From positions 1 to 64,000 of the forward strand of contig NZ_JAJNBZ010000027.1 of assembly GCF_021369635.1 (NCBI RefSeq): a stretch of DNA of 64,000 nt. Direction: 5' to 3'. The position numbers were made by a program, and so were the translations under genes. Shown in pieces: positions 44,359-52,865 of the stretch. Within the stretch, counting starts at the first letter, position 1; each line of letters begins with the position of its first letter. Under the pieces are notes generated by a model, which was not told where the DNA came from, did not search any database, and saw nothing but the letters and a program-made list of their open reading frames with translations. Origin of the DNA: Paenibacillus profundus (lineage in GTDB: Bacteria; Bacillota; Bacilli; Paenibacillales; Paenibacillaceae).

Positions 44359-44524
44359 GTTCAAAAAGTCGTCTTTTGATCACGAAGCAGGACTGAAAGT
44401 CGATTCGACATCGAATGTTGCGTTCACCTTCGAAGTCTGGTGCTCATGTAGGTATTGCCTACACTCCGCTCCTCCTTCATGTTCTCACAACATTCTCGGT
44501 GCTGAAAACCCGACTTTTTGAACA
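44359..44524. repeat. MITE-like hairpin repeat, copy 1
   Basis: A 166-bp element bounded by perfect 13-bp inverted repeats GTTCAAAAAGTCG and CGACTTTTTGAAC. Internal strings such as TTTTGATCACGAAG and TTCTCGGTGCTGAAAAC recur in the copy at 51.0-51.2 kb. It lies between eutC and eutL and contains no ORF of note. It probably forms a long RNA hairpin. Confidence 0.8.
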
Positions 44525-44554
44525 CGCAATTATAGCAATCTCAAGGAGGCTCGT

Positions 44555-45208
44555 ATGAGAAACGAACCGATTCATGCAAAGGTGTTGGGCATAAAAATCA
44601 TTTCCAACGTTAGCCAGGATATGGCAAGCAAGCTGGAGCTGATGCCGCACCATAAAAGCTTAGGGATCATTACTGCTGACATTGACGATGTAACTTATGC
44701 AGCAATGGATGAAGCGACGAAAGCAGCTGCCGTGGATGTCGTATATGCAAGAAGCATGTATGCCGGATCGGCCAATGCTTCGACGAAGCTGGCGGGCGAG
44801 GTCATCGGGATTCTGGCTGGGCCAAGTCCGGAGGAAGTTCGCAGCGGCTTGAACGCCGTCGTTGATTTCATCGAAAGCGGCGCTCATTTCGTTAGCGCCA
44901 ATGAGGATAACAGCATTACTTATTTCGCCCACTGTGTATCCCGCACAGGTACGTACTTGTCCCAGACTGCGGGCATCAAGGAAGGGGAAGCGTTGGCTTA
45001 TCTAATCGCTCCTCCACTTGAAGCGATGTATGCACTTGATGCAGCGCTCAAGGCTGCGGATGTCACGATTGCCGCTTTCTTCGGCCCACCTTCCGAGACC
45101 AACTTCGGTGGTGCATTGCTAACGGGAAGTCAATCGGCCTGCAAAGCAGCATGTGATGCGTTTGCGGACGCTGTCCAATTCGTCGCAGATAATCCGACGA
45201 GTTATTAA
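44555..45208 (+). CDS. eutL: Microcompartment trimeric shell protein EutL
   Basis: A 217-residue protein with two tandem BMC domains of the EutL type: 'LGIKIISNVSQDMASKLEL', 'VDVVYARSMYAGSANASTKL', 'EVIGILAGPSPEEVRSGLNA', and 'FFGPPSETNFGGALLTGSQS'. EutL trimers have a gated central pore for larger molecules. The ATG follows CAAGGAGG. A MITE-like repeat separates it from eutC. Confidence 0.93.
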   Translation: MRNEPIHAKVLGIKIISNVSQDMASKLELMPHHKSLGIITADIDDVTYAAMDEATKAAAVDVVYARSMYAGSANASTKLAGEVIGILAGPSPEEVRSGLNAVVDFIESGAHFVSANEDNSITYFAHCVSRTGTYLSQTAGIKEGEALAYLIAPPLEAMYALDAALKAADVTIAAFFGPPSETNFGGALLTGSQSACKAACDAFADAVQFVADNPTSY

Positions 45209-45219
45209 GGTAGCAGCCC

Positions 45220-45972
45220 ATGAGACATAGCGCGTTAGGGTTGGTGGAAGTTAGAGGGTATTTGGGCGCAGTCGCCGTGGCGGATGCCGCATTGAAAGCG
45301 GCGAGCGTTACCTGCATCGGCGTAGAGATCATCAAGGGCGGATTGGTTACAGTCAAGCTGGATGGTGATGTCGGAGCCGTGCAAGCTGCCGTTGAAGCGG
45401 GAGCGGAAATGGCTACGCAATTGGATGTATTGGTAACTCGTCATGTGATTGCAAGAATGCATGAAGAGACGGCAGCCTTGGTGGCGAGTCCAGTTGACAC
45501 AGACGGAAGTCAGGGTCAGTTGGAGGAGTGCGCAGCCAGAAGTCAGGAGCAGCAGGAAGTTACTGCGAAGGTCTCTGAAAGGGACTCTAAGGAAGTCACT
45601 GAAAAAGTCTCTAAAGAAATCTTAGAAGAAGTTACTGAAAAAGCTTCTGTAAAAGTCTCTGTCGAGAATATCGCAGAGCGCGCGGTTGGCATCGAAGTAG
45701 CTGCAGCGTCCGCTGTTACGGAATCGGCTGCATCTGGATCAAGCGCGAATGCTGAGGTAAAAAAAGCCGCTGCGGCAACCAAGGGAGTCGACGAAGTCAA
45801 GCCGACATCCGGCCAGACGGGTACCGTCCCTGCCGCAGTCACAACGGCAGCAACAGCTGAGAAGACGACCAGTGTTCAGAAAAACCAGGGCAATGACAAC
45901 AATTCGCGTGTGAAGCCAGTGCCTGCACCGGCAGCGAAGCGAAGCAAGAAGACGAAAAAAGCAAGCTCGTAA
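45220..45972 (+). CDS. eutK: BMC shell protein with long basic tail (EutK-like)
   Basis: A 250-residue protein. Residues 1-90 are a BMC domain like EutM ('ALGLVEVRGYLGAVAVADAA', 'GGLVTVKLDGDVGAVQAAVE'). About 95-235 are low-complexity Glu/Val/Lys/Ser/Ala/Thr sequence with repeated 'KVS.E..EEVTEK' elements, and the end is strongly basic ('AAKRSKKTKKASS'). Enterobacterial EutK also has a BMC domain and a basic C-terminal domain, but that one is a helix-turn-helix; no such fold is visible here. Naming it eutK is by architecture only. Confidence 0.7.
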   Translation: MRHSALGLVEVRGYLGAVAVADAALKAASVTCIGVEIIKGGLVTVKLDGDVGAVQAAVEAGAEMATQLDVLVTRHVIARMHEETAALVASPVDTDGSQGQLEECAARSQEQQEVTAKVSERDSKEVTEKVSKEILEEVTEKASVKVSVENIAERAVGIEVAAASAVTESAASGSSANAEVKKAAAATKGVDEVKPTSGQTGTVPAAVTTAATAEKTTSVQKNQGNDNNSRVKPVPAPAAKRSKKTKKASS

Positions 45973-45999
45973 AAAACGTAGTAGAGAGAAGGAATATTG

Positions 46000-47472
46000 A
46001 TGGAAACATTGGATAAAGACCTAAGATCCATTCAAGAAGTCCGTGATCTGATCAAGAAGGCCAAAGAGGCGCAAGTCACGCTGGCCGCGATGACGCAGGA
46101 GCAGATCGACGCAATCGTAAAAGCAGTCGCCGATGCTGGATATGAACACCGTGAGAAGCTCGCGAAGATGGCCAATGAGGAAACAGGCTTTGGCCGTTGG
46201 CAGGACAAGATCGTCAAGAATGCATTTGCTTCAAAGCAAGTGTATGAGTCGATCAAGGATATGAAGACGGTCGGCGTTCTGAACGAAGATAAAGTGCACA
46301 AAGTGATGGAAGTCGCAGTGCCTGTCGGCGTCATTGCGGGCCTGATTCCTTCCACGAACCCAACATCGACGGTTATCTATAAAGCGCTCATTGCGCTTAA
46401 GGCTGGGAACAGTATTGTATTCTCCCCGCATCCAAATGCGCTTAAGAGTATTTTAGAAACGGTGAAGGTCATTAGCGAAGCAGCTGTGCAAGCAGGATGT
46501 CCAGAGGGTGCCATTGGCGTCATGACGGTTCCGACGATTCAAGGAACGGATCAATTGATGAAGCACAACGATGTTGCCTTGATTCTCGCTACCGGCGGAA
46601 CGGCGATGGTCAAAGCCGCTTATTCATCCGGTACGCCAGCGATCGGCGTTGGTCCGGGCAACGGCCCTGCCTTTATCGAGAAGAGCGCGAATATTCCGCT
46701 TGCAGTCAAGCGCATTATGGATTCCAAGACGTTCGACAACGGCACGATTTGCGCATCAGAACAGTCCGTCGTGGTTGAAGCGTGCAGCAAGGATGCGGTT
46801 GTGGCTGAATTCAAGAAGCAGGGAGCGTATTTCCTCTCCGCAGAGGAGTCTGCACAGCTTGGCAAATTCATTATGCGGGCCAATGGCACGATGAACCCGC
46901 AAATCGTTGGCCGCAGCGTGGAGCATATCGCGAAGCTGGCGAACCTGGACATTCCAGCGGGTACACGCGTGCTGATTGCGGAAGAAACACGTGTCGGTCC
47001 AAAAGTTCCGTATTCACGCGAGAAGCTGGCTCCGATTCTGGCTTTCTACACAGAAGACAGCTGGGAAGCGGCATGCGAGCGCTGCATCGAGATTCTGAAT
47101 GGAGAGGGTGCCGGCCATACAATGGTCATTCACTCCGAAAATGAAGAGATCGTCCGCCAGTTCGCTTTGAAAAAACCTGTATCCCGCTTGTTGGTCAATA
47201 CGCCGGGTACACTTGGCGGCATCGGCGCAACGACAGCAATCGCACCGGCGCTTACGCTGGGATGCGGCGCGGTTGGCGGAAGCTCGACATCCGACAACAT
47301 CAGCCCACTCAATTTGCTCAATATTCGCAGAGTCGCATATGGACTAAGAGAAATGGAAGACTTGGTGGAGCAGGAGCAGCCAGCAGCGCAAGATAAATTG
47401 GCAAGCATCGATCTTGGAGACAAAGAACAGTTGATCGGCATGATCGTAGCTCGTATTCTCGAAAAAATGTAA
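46000..47472 (+). CDS. eutE: CoA-acylating acetaldehyde dehydrogenase EutE
   Basis: A 490-residue aldehyde dehydrogenase converting acetaldehyde, CoA and NAD+ to acetyl-CoA and NADH. Residues 1-20 form a likely encapsulation helix. Key elements are 'VPVGVIAGLIPSTNPTSTVI', 'ILATGGTAMVKAAYSSGTPA' and the catalytic cysteine in 'DNGTICASEQSVVVE'. I prefer ATG 46000 over the TTG just before it, with GAGAAGGA upstream. Confidence 0.93.
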   Translation: METLDKDLRSIQEVRDLIKKAKEAQVTLAAMTQEQIDAIVKAVADAGYEHREKLAKMANEETGFGRWQDKIVKNAFASKQVYESIKDMKTVGVLNEDKVHKVMEVAVPVGVIAGLIPSTNPTSTVIYKALIALKAGNSIVFSPHPNALKSILETVKVISEAAVQAGCPEGAIGVMTVPTIQGTDQLMKHNDVALILATGGTAMVKAAYSSGTPAIGVGPGNGPAFIEKSANIPLAVKRIMDSKTFDNGTICASEQSVVVEACSKDAVVAEFKKQGAYFLSAEESAQLGKFIMRANGTMNPQIVGRSVEHIAKLANLDIPAGTRVLIAEETRVGPKVPYSREKLAPILAFYTEDSWEAACERCIEILNGEGAGHTMVIHSENEEIVRQFALKKPVSRLLVNTPGTLGGIGATTAIAPALTLGCGAVGGSSTSDNISPLNLLNIRRVAYGLREMEDLVEQEQPAAQDKLASIDLGDKEQLIGMIVARILEKM

Positions 47473-47557
47473 GTTCGTAGTTTCATAGTCTCACAACCAA
47501 CGTGTACTCAAACATTTATCATAAACAAATTAACTAATTACTAGGAGGAATTTTATC

Positions 47558-47848
47558 ATGGCAAACGCAAACGCATTGGGAATGGTGGAAACAAAAGGTT
47601 TGGTAGGTGCAATCGAAGCAGCAGACGCAATGGTGAAAGCAGCTAACGTTACATTGATCGGTAAAGAGCAAATCGGTGCAGGCCTCGTAACCGTTATGGT
47701 TCGCGGCGACGTTGGCGCTGTTAAAGCAGCTACAGATGCAGGCGCAGCAGCAGCAGAGCGTGTCGGCGAATTGTTGTCCGTTCATGTGATTCCAAGACCG
47801 CATTCGGAAGTAGACGCAATCTTGCCTAAGACAAAGACAGTAGAATAA
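47558..47848 (+). CDS. eutM: Major microcompartment shell hexamer EutM
   Basis: A 96-residue BMC-domain protein nearly identical to the family consensus: '[20 protein letters not shown]', '[20 protein letters not shown]', '[20 protein letters not shown]' and the end '[18 protein letters not shown]'. It forms the flat hexagonal sheet of the shell. A strong AGGAGG precedes the ATG. Codon use is biased to frequent codons, consistent with high expression. Confidence 0.95.
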   Translation: MANANALGMVETKGLVGAIEAADAMVKAANVTLIGKEQIGAGLVTVMVRGDVGAVKAATDAGAAAAERVGELLSVHVIPRPHSEVDAILPKTKTVE

Positions 47849-47890
47849 TTACGGATTCCGGACAAGCCTAACGATTAGGACGGAAGAAGG

Positions 47891-47910
47891 GTGCGGGCTC
47901 AGGCCCGCAT
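47891..47910 (+). other. Intercistronic hairpin after eutM
   Basis: GTGCGGGC, a TCA loop and GGCCCGCAT form a tight GC-rich stem extended by GGAAG/CTTCC-type pairing. There is no T-run, so it may stabilise the eutM mRNA or separate it from eutT rather than terminate. Confidence 0.5.
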
Positions 47911-48012
47911 TCCACTTCCCGACTATCGCGATTTACCTTGGCCGTAGCGGGCAGGATGATCGCGCAACGAGAAGTAGTTGAACACGCATTCGCACTAGAA
48001 GGATGTGAGAAC

Positions 48013-48825
48013 ATGGCTGTGATTACGGAAAGCGAACTGCGCAAGCATTTTCGAAATCAGAATTTGAAGGATGTTGCCGTTTATGAGACGGCAGCAGGGA
48101 CGATTCTGACGCCATCGGCCAAGAGCTTTTTGACCGATCATCAGATTGAGCTTCGATATGTGAAAGCTCCTGAACCTGGGGCAGATGTAGATACGGTGGA
48201 AACACCGGCGCCTAAGAAGGAAGTCAAGCTTCAAATTACGAAAAACCTGGATGTTGAACCCACATCTGAAGGAAAGAAACGGTTTCGTACGCTATATGGC
48301 GGATTTTTGGAAACGAAACCGGAGCATATGACGCATTTGTATGGAAATATGCTTGTATTTAAAGATCATCCCCGGATATTATTCCGCGGCAAGCTGGATT
48401 CATTGGAAACGAAATTATTGGAAGCACAAATCAGCTGCTTCAAGCTGAACATGACCAAGCTGGTCGATGATTTGGAAGAAATCTTGCAATTCGTGCGGCG
48501 AATCGTACGGTGCGAAGTGCTGAATGAAAGCATTGAAGAGTTTCATTTGCTTGGGATGACAGCTAAGGAGCTGCGGGAGCAGTCCCATTTTCCCAAGAAA
48601 TACTTTGGATTGGAACATTTTCAACCCAGCTATGATATGGGCGAAGCGGTTGTTGTCATAAATGCGTTACGCACATTGACAAGGGAGACGGAGCTGTTGG
48701 CTTACCAAGCCTTCAAAAAAGAACACGGAGAAGCAGAGCGCGAAGATATCATTCGGACGCTGAACCGACTGTCCTCCTTGTTCTGGATTATCATGTTCCG
48801 CATCCGTGTTGGACAGTACAACTGA
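48013..48825 (+). CDS. eutT: Cobalamin adenosyltransferase EutT
   Basis: A 270-residue EutT/PduO-type protein that makes adenosylcobalamin for EutBC. Residues 1-45 ('VITESELRKHFRNQNLKDVA', 'TILTPSAKSFLTDHQIELRY') are a module also found at the end of the flavoprotein-like gene at 49.5 kb and at the start of EutQ-type proteins. A helical core follows with 'RFRTLYGGFLETKPEHMTHL'. I choose ATG 48013, 8 bases after GAAGGA. Confidence 0.85.
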   Translation: MAVITESELRKHFRNQNLKDVAVYETAAGTILTPSAKSFLTDHQIELRYVKAPEPGADVDTVETPAPKKEVKLQITKNLDVEPTSEGKKRFRTLYGGFLETKPEHMTHLYGNMLVFKDHPRILFRGKLDSLETKLLEAQISCFKLNMTKLVDDLEEILQFVRRIVRCEVLNESIEEFHLLGMTAKELREQSHFPKKYFGLEHFQPSYDMGEAVVVINALRTLTRETELLAYQAFKKEHGEAEREDIIRTLNRLSSLFWIIMFRIRVGQYN

Positions 48826-48838
48826 TGAGGTGAGCATA

Positions 48839-49474
48839 GTGGATAACGAATTGGTAGAAAGCATTATCAATGAAGTGGTCAAGCGAGTGCAGGATGAGGC
48901 CTGCATCGAGATTGAAGCATCCGGCAAGCATGTGCATTTGAACCGCGAGGCGATTGATGCATTGTTTGGCGAAGGCTATCAATTGATGAAAGCAAAGGAT
49001 CTTTCCCAGCCGGGACAATATGCATGCAAAGAGCGCGTTACGCTGATCGGGCCTAAAGGCTCTCTGCATAATGTCGTCGTGCTTGGTCCTGAACGCAAGG
49101 AATCGCAGGTAGAGGTTTCGCATACGGATGCAGTCGTGTTGGGAGTACCTGTTCCCGTGAAAGAAAGCGGCAAGCTGGAAGGAACTCCGGGCATCGTGAT
49201 TGCTTCGGGCAGCAATATGATTCGGTTGGAGCGAGGATTAATCGCAGCTCAGCGGCATATTCACGTGAAGGCGGAAGACGCAGAGAAATACAACGTGAAG
49301 AACGGCGAAATCGTACAGGTCAAAGTGTACGGCAAGCGACCTCTCATTTTCGACGATGTGCTGGTTCGAGTCAGCTCCAATTATGAAACATATATGCATA
49401 TCGACTATGACGAGGCTAACGCATGCGGCTTTGCTAAAGGGACGAAGGGGAAAATTTTGAAGAAGAGCATCTAG
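48839..49474 (+). CDS. pduL: Phosphotransacylase PduL/EutD-type
   Basis: A 211-residue PduL-fold phosphotransacylase converting acetyl-CoA to acetyl phosphate and recycling CoA inside the shell. Metal-binding histidines lie in 'ASGKHVHLNREA' and 'AAQRHIHVKAEDA'; 'GPKGSLHNVVVLGPERKESQ' is characteristic. The N-terminal 'DNELVESIINEVVKRV' is a probable encapsulation helix. The GTG start at 48839 is set by GAGGTGAG a few bases upstream. Confidence 0.9.
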   Translation: MDNELVESIINEVVKRVQDEACIEIEASGKHVHLNREAIDALFGEGYQLMKAKDLSQPGQYACKERVTLIGPKGSLHNVVVLGPERKESQVEVSHTDAVVLGVPVPVKESGKLEGTPGIVIASGSNMIRLERGLIAAQRHIHVKAEDAEKYNVKNGEIVQVKVYGKRPLIFDDVLVRVSSNYETYMHIDYDEANACGFAKGTKGKILKKSI

Positions 49475-49492
49475 GTTTAGGAGCGTGAAAAA

Positions 49493-50188
49493 ATGAACAT
49501 AGAAGCTCTGGATCGGGCTGCGATCATTGAAGCCGTTACGACTGAAGTGATCAAACGGTTGGGGCAGGGACAGACGGACGAACCGACCGTTCCCAAGAAG
49601 CAAGCGGTCCTTTTGACTGTGTCACCGGTACCGGAACTGGAGAGCATGCTGGATCAGCACTATGAGGTGCGTTATTACGACGAATCGCTTAGAGATTGCG
49701 ATGTGCTGATCATTCCGAAGCTGTGCCTTCAACTGTTGTCCAACCTCGCTAACGGTATAAGCGCAGGCCCGCGTGAACGGTTCGTGCTGACGATGCTGTT
49801 GAAGGGGCGGAAGGTTGTTGCCATCGAGGAAGGACTGCTTTATCGCAAATACAAGTCGACAGCACCTGTCTTATTGTACAAGCTGTACGACGAATTTGCG
49901 GACAGGCTGAACAGCTACGGCATCCGGGTGGTCAAAGAACAGGAATTGCTTACTACTTGTATGGAGGATGGCCGGGCTACGGCTGTTACTCAGGTTGATA
50001 GAAGTAGCGAATCTGTTGATGCACCGCTCCACCCGGAAGTGTTGAATCGTAAAGTCATTACCGAAGCGGAACTGAAAAAATACCGTCTCCAAAACGGGAA
50101 AGAGATTGTAATTGATCGGCACAGCATTATAACGCCGCTCGCTCAGGATTATTTGCGCATGCAGCAGATGCAAGTGCACAGAAGATAA
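49493..50188 (+). CDS. Eut-associated flavoprotein-like protein
   Basis: A 231-residue protein of the kind annotated as ethanolamine-utilisation hypothetical in Firmicutes operons. Residues 1-22 form an encapsulation-type helix ('ALDRAAIIEAVTTEVIKRL'). The middle is Rossmann-like ('VLIIPKLCLQLLSNLANGIS', 'RKVVAIEEGLLYRKYKSTAP'). The last 45 residues ('VITEAELKKYRLQNGKEIVI', 'SIITPLAQDYLRMQQMQV') closely match the first 45 of EutT. Enzymatic role unknown. Confidence 0.7.
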   Translation: MNIEALDRAAIIEAVTTEVIKRLGQGQTDEPTVPKKQAVLLTVSPVPELESMLDQHYEVRYYDESLRDCDVLIIPKLCLQLLSNLANGISAGPRERFVLTMLLKGRKVVAIEEGLLYRKYKSTAPVLLYKLYDEFADRLNSYGIRVVKEQELLTTCMEDGRATAVTQVDRSSESVDAPLHPEVLNRKVITEAELKKYRLQNGKEIVIDRHSIITPLAQDYLRMQQMQVHRR

Positions 50189-50203
50189 CGGCGGGGTGAA
50201 GCT

Positions 50204-50479
50204 ATGATCGTGGGACAAGTTACGGGAAGCCTATGGGCTACCCGCAAAGACAACAAGCTGAACGGTCTGACCTTCCTGGTGGTCAAGCCGTTATCGTATA
50301 ACGATGAACCTGTTCAACGCGACTACTTCGTCGCTGCGGATAACGCGGGAGCAGGCATTGGAGATACCGTGCTCGTGACGACAGGAAGCGCTGCCAGAGC
50401 ATCGTTTGCCAATTCGGATGTGCCTGTTGACGCAGTCATTGTCGGCATCGTCGATTCCATCGAGGTGGCCCATGATTAG
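50204..50479 (+). CDS. eutN: Microcompartment vertex pentamer EutN
   Basis: A 91-residue EutN/CcmL-type protein: 'IVGQVTGSLWATRKDNKLNG', 'FVAADNAGAGIGDTVLVTTG', 'PVDAVIVGIVDSIEV'. Pentamers of this family cap the vertices of the shell. The stop overlaps the next shell gene by eight bases. Confidence 0.93.
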   Translation: MIVGQVTGSLWATRKDNKLNGLTFLVVKPLSYNDEPVQRDYFVAADNAGAGIGDTVLVTTGSAARASFANSDVPVDAVIVGIVDSIEVAHD

Positions 50480-51017
50480 TGCGATTGGTGTTGTTGAGCT
50501 GCGCAGCATAAGCAAAGGATATGAGACAGCAGACCGCATGCTGAAGACTTCTCCAGTCAACGTGCATCATATGAAGCCGATTTGCCCGGGCAAGTTCCTC
50601 ATCATGATGAGCGGCGACACCGCAGACGTGCAGGCAGCGATGGATGCAGCAAGGGCGGATGCGGGCGAATTCCGAATCAGCGATTTTGAATTGCACGGCG
50701 TGCATCCTGACATCGTAGAGGGGTTGAAGCGAGCTAATTCTTCTCAGCCTGTGGACGCGCTTGGAATAGTGGAGACATCTACGGTGTCTTCCGGTATTTT
50801 TGCATTGAATGAGGCTCTGAAGCAGTGTGATATTCATGTGAAAAAAATGAACCTCGGCATGGCGATTGGCGGCAAGTTCCTTGCCGTGTTCACGGGAAGC
50901 GTCAGCGATGTCGAGCAGGGGATGAAGGTGTTCGTATCCTCCATGGATCAAAAGCGGATTGTGCATCATACCGTGATACCTTCCCCGACCGAGGAAATCA
51001 AACAACACTTCCGATAG
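50472..51017 (+). CDS. PduT-like tandem-BMC shell protein
   Basis: A 181-residue protein with two BMC domains (about 3-85 and 95-178: 'AIGVVELRSISKGYETADRM' and 'ALGIVETSTVSSGIFALNEA'). Cys38 lies in 'MKPICPGKF', the position where PduT binds a [4Fe-4S] cluster in the trimer pore. This suggests an electron-conducting or redox-active pore. Start ATG 50472 overlaps eutN. Such a protein is more typical of pdu than of classical eut loci. Confidence 0.85.
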   Translation: MISAIGVVELRSISKGYETADRMLKTSPVNVHHMKPICPGKFLIMMSGDTADVQAAMDAARADAGEFRISDFELHGVHPDIVEGLKRANSSQPVDALGIVETSTVSSGIFALNEALKQCDIHVKKMNLGMAIGGKFLAVFTGSVSDVEQGMKVFVSSMDQKRIVHHTVIPSPTEEIKQHFR

Positions 51018-51020
51018 GTA

Positions 51021-51225
51021 GTTCAAAAAGCTCGCTTTTGATCACGAAGTGACACTGGAAGCAACTCGGCATCGAATCTTGCGCTCACTCTTGAAGTCCG
51101 CTGCTCATGTAGTCTCGCCTACACTGCGCTGCTCCTTACAAGTTTTACAAAGTAAAACTCGCTTCGGAAGCATACGCTTCGAGTTCACGCAAGCTTCTCG
51201 GTGCTGAAAACCGACCTTTTTGAAC
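51021..51225. repeat. MITE-like hairpin repeat, copy 2
   Basis: A 205-bp element related to copy 1 at 44.36-44.52 kb, sharing GTTCAAAAAG...CTTTTTGAAC ends and internal strings such as TTTTGATCACGAAGT and TTCTCGGTGCTGAAAACC. A partial third end (AAAAAGTTCGCTTTTGATCA) follows at 51245-51265. No ORF. Confidence 0.78.
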
Positions 51226-51292
51226 GCTATACCGGAAGAAAGTTAAAAAGTTCGCTTTTGATCACATAGTGAAAGAATGGAGGAGCACGTTC

Positions 51293-52402
51293 GTGGAGAT
51301 TAATGAAATCATCATATACGGCATGGTTATTTTCATGATTCTCGGTGCCATCGACAAGTGCATCGGGTACAAGTTCGGGTTGGGCCACCAATTCGATGAG
51401 GGGATTATGGCCATGGGTTCGCTCACGCTGGCCATGGTGGGGATCATCTCCCTATCGCCGGTACTGGCCAAGTTGTTAAGCCCGATTGTCGTTCCATTGT
51501 ACAGCGCGCTAGGAGCTGACCCTGCCATGTTTGCTACTACGCTGCTAGCAAATGATATGGGCGGATTCTCACTGGCACAGGAGTTGGCGCAGACTCCGGA
51601 AGCTGGCTTATTCGCGGGTACGATTCTAGGGGCTATGCTTGGACCTACTATTGTATTCATCATTCCGGTTGCGCTTGGCATTATCAAGAAGGAAGATCAG
51701 AAGTATTTGGCTACAGGCGTATTGGCTGGTATCGTCACGATTCCACTCGGTTGCTTGATCGGGGGATTGGTGGCTGGTTATTCGATCTCGATGATTTTGT
51801 CCAACTTGGTGCCGATCATATTGTTCGCAGTACTTATCGCACTGGGCTTGTGGAAATTCCCGCAGGGCATGATCAAGGGCTTCACGATCTTTGGACAGTT
51901 CATTGTTATCGTAGCGACACTCGGACTCGCGGTTGGCATCGCGCAGCAGCTAACGGATATCACAATCATTCCGGGGCTTGCGCCTATTGAAGAAGGAATT
52001 AAAATTGTTGGCGATATTTCCATAGTGTTGGCAGGTGCCTTTGCAATGGTATTCGTCATTACGAAGGTGTTCAACAAGCCGCTCATGAAGCTGGGCAAGA
52101 TGCTTGGCATGAACGAAATCGCAGCAGCGGGCTTGGTGGCTACGCTTGCCAACGTCATTCCGATGTTCGGCATGATGAAAGACATGGATGCGCGGGGCAA
52201 GGTCATCAACGTGGCTTTTGCCGTGTCCGCTGCATTCGTGTTCGGCGATCACCTCGGCTTTACGGCTGGGGTAGCGAAAGAAATGATTTTCCCGATGATT
52301 GTCGGGAAGCTCGTTGGCGGGATTACGGCGATTTTCGTAGCTGTATTTTTGGCGAAGAAAATGGCTCCTGAACCGAAGGAAGGGCAGCAGGAGGCCGTAT
52401 AA
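51293..52402 (+). CDS. eutH: Ethanolamine transporter EutH
   Basis: A 369-residue membrane protein with about 10-11 helices: 'EIIIYGMVIFMILGAIDKCI', 'GIMAMGSLTLAMVGIISLSP', 'ATTLLANDMGGFSLAQELAQ' and 'VFGDHLGFTAGVAKEMIFPM' are EutH signatures. It imports ethanolamine or aids its diffusion. I choose GTG 51293 (GGAGGAG 7 bases upstream). It is the last gene of the eut locus; a MITE-like repeat precedes it. Confidence 0.93.
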   Translation: MEINEIIIYGMVIFMILGAIDKCIGYKFGLGHQFDEGIMAMGSLTLAMVGIISLSPVLAKLLSPIVVPLYSALGADPAMFATTLLANDMGGFSLAQELAQTPEAGLFAGTILGAMLGPTIVFIIPVALGIIKKEDQKYLATGVLAGIVTIPLGCLIGGLVAGYSISMILSNLVPIILFAVLIALGLWKFPQGMIKGFTIFGQFIVIVATLGLAVGIAQQLTDITIIPGLAPIEEGIKIVGDISIVLAGAFAMVFVITKVFNKPLMKLGKMLGMNEIAAAGLVATLANVIPMFGMMKDMDARGKVINVAFAVSAAFVFGDHLGFTAGVAKEMIFPMIVGKLVGGITAIFVAVFLAKKMAPEPKEGQQEAV

Positions 52403-52544
52403 GGCCGGGTTTGCTCCGCAAGCCGCTGCTCTGTAGTTAATGGCTTTCTCTCCAATATAGGACTCTCTCATAATTGGTGCCTCGCATGCCGAGCAATCGG
52501 CTGCGGGGCATATTTGTTTTTGTGGTGCATACAAAAGAAATGAA

Positions 52545-52677
52545 ACGAATCGTAAAAGCCCCTGATTCATTAATTATCGCATCAGCAATATATACAAAAT
52601 ACGATCTCTTCACGTTCGACAAAGGTATGTTCTTCGCAGAAAGATATGGAATTAATTTGATTAAGGATATCGTTTGA
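52545..52677 (+). pseudogene. C-terminal fragment of a PIN-domain protein
   Basis: The frame reads 'IVKAPDSLIIASAIYTKYDL' then 'FTFDKGMFFAERYGINLIKD', resembling the last third of a PIN (VapC-like) nuclease with its conserved Asp residues. Nothing upstream in any frame supplies the N-terminal half. The remainder of 52403-52860 holds nothing I can support. Confidence 0.45.
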
Positions 52678-52865
52678 AAATACAATGGCTGCTTCTTCAG
52701 ATTTCTTCTCTTCTCATCTCATGGATTTTTATTAGACACTCCATCCTCTCCCATTAATCTCGTTCGTTTTAGATATACTCAAGTCTTGTTGAGCAATTTC
52801 CTTTTAACTGTTATACACTTGTGGCACTTAACGCTATTGAGAAGAAATATATGGGGGTGTTTTCG

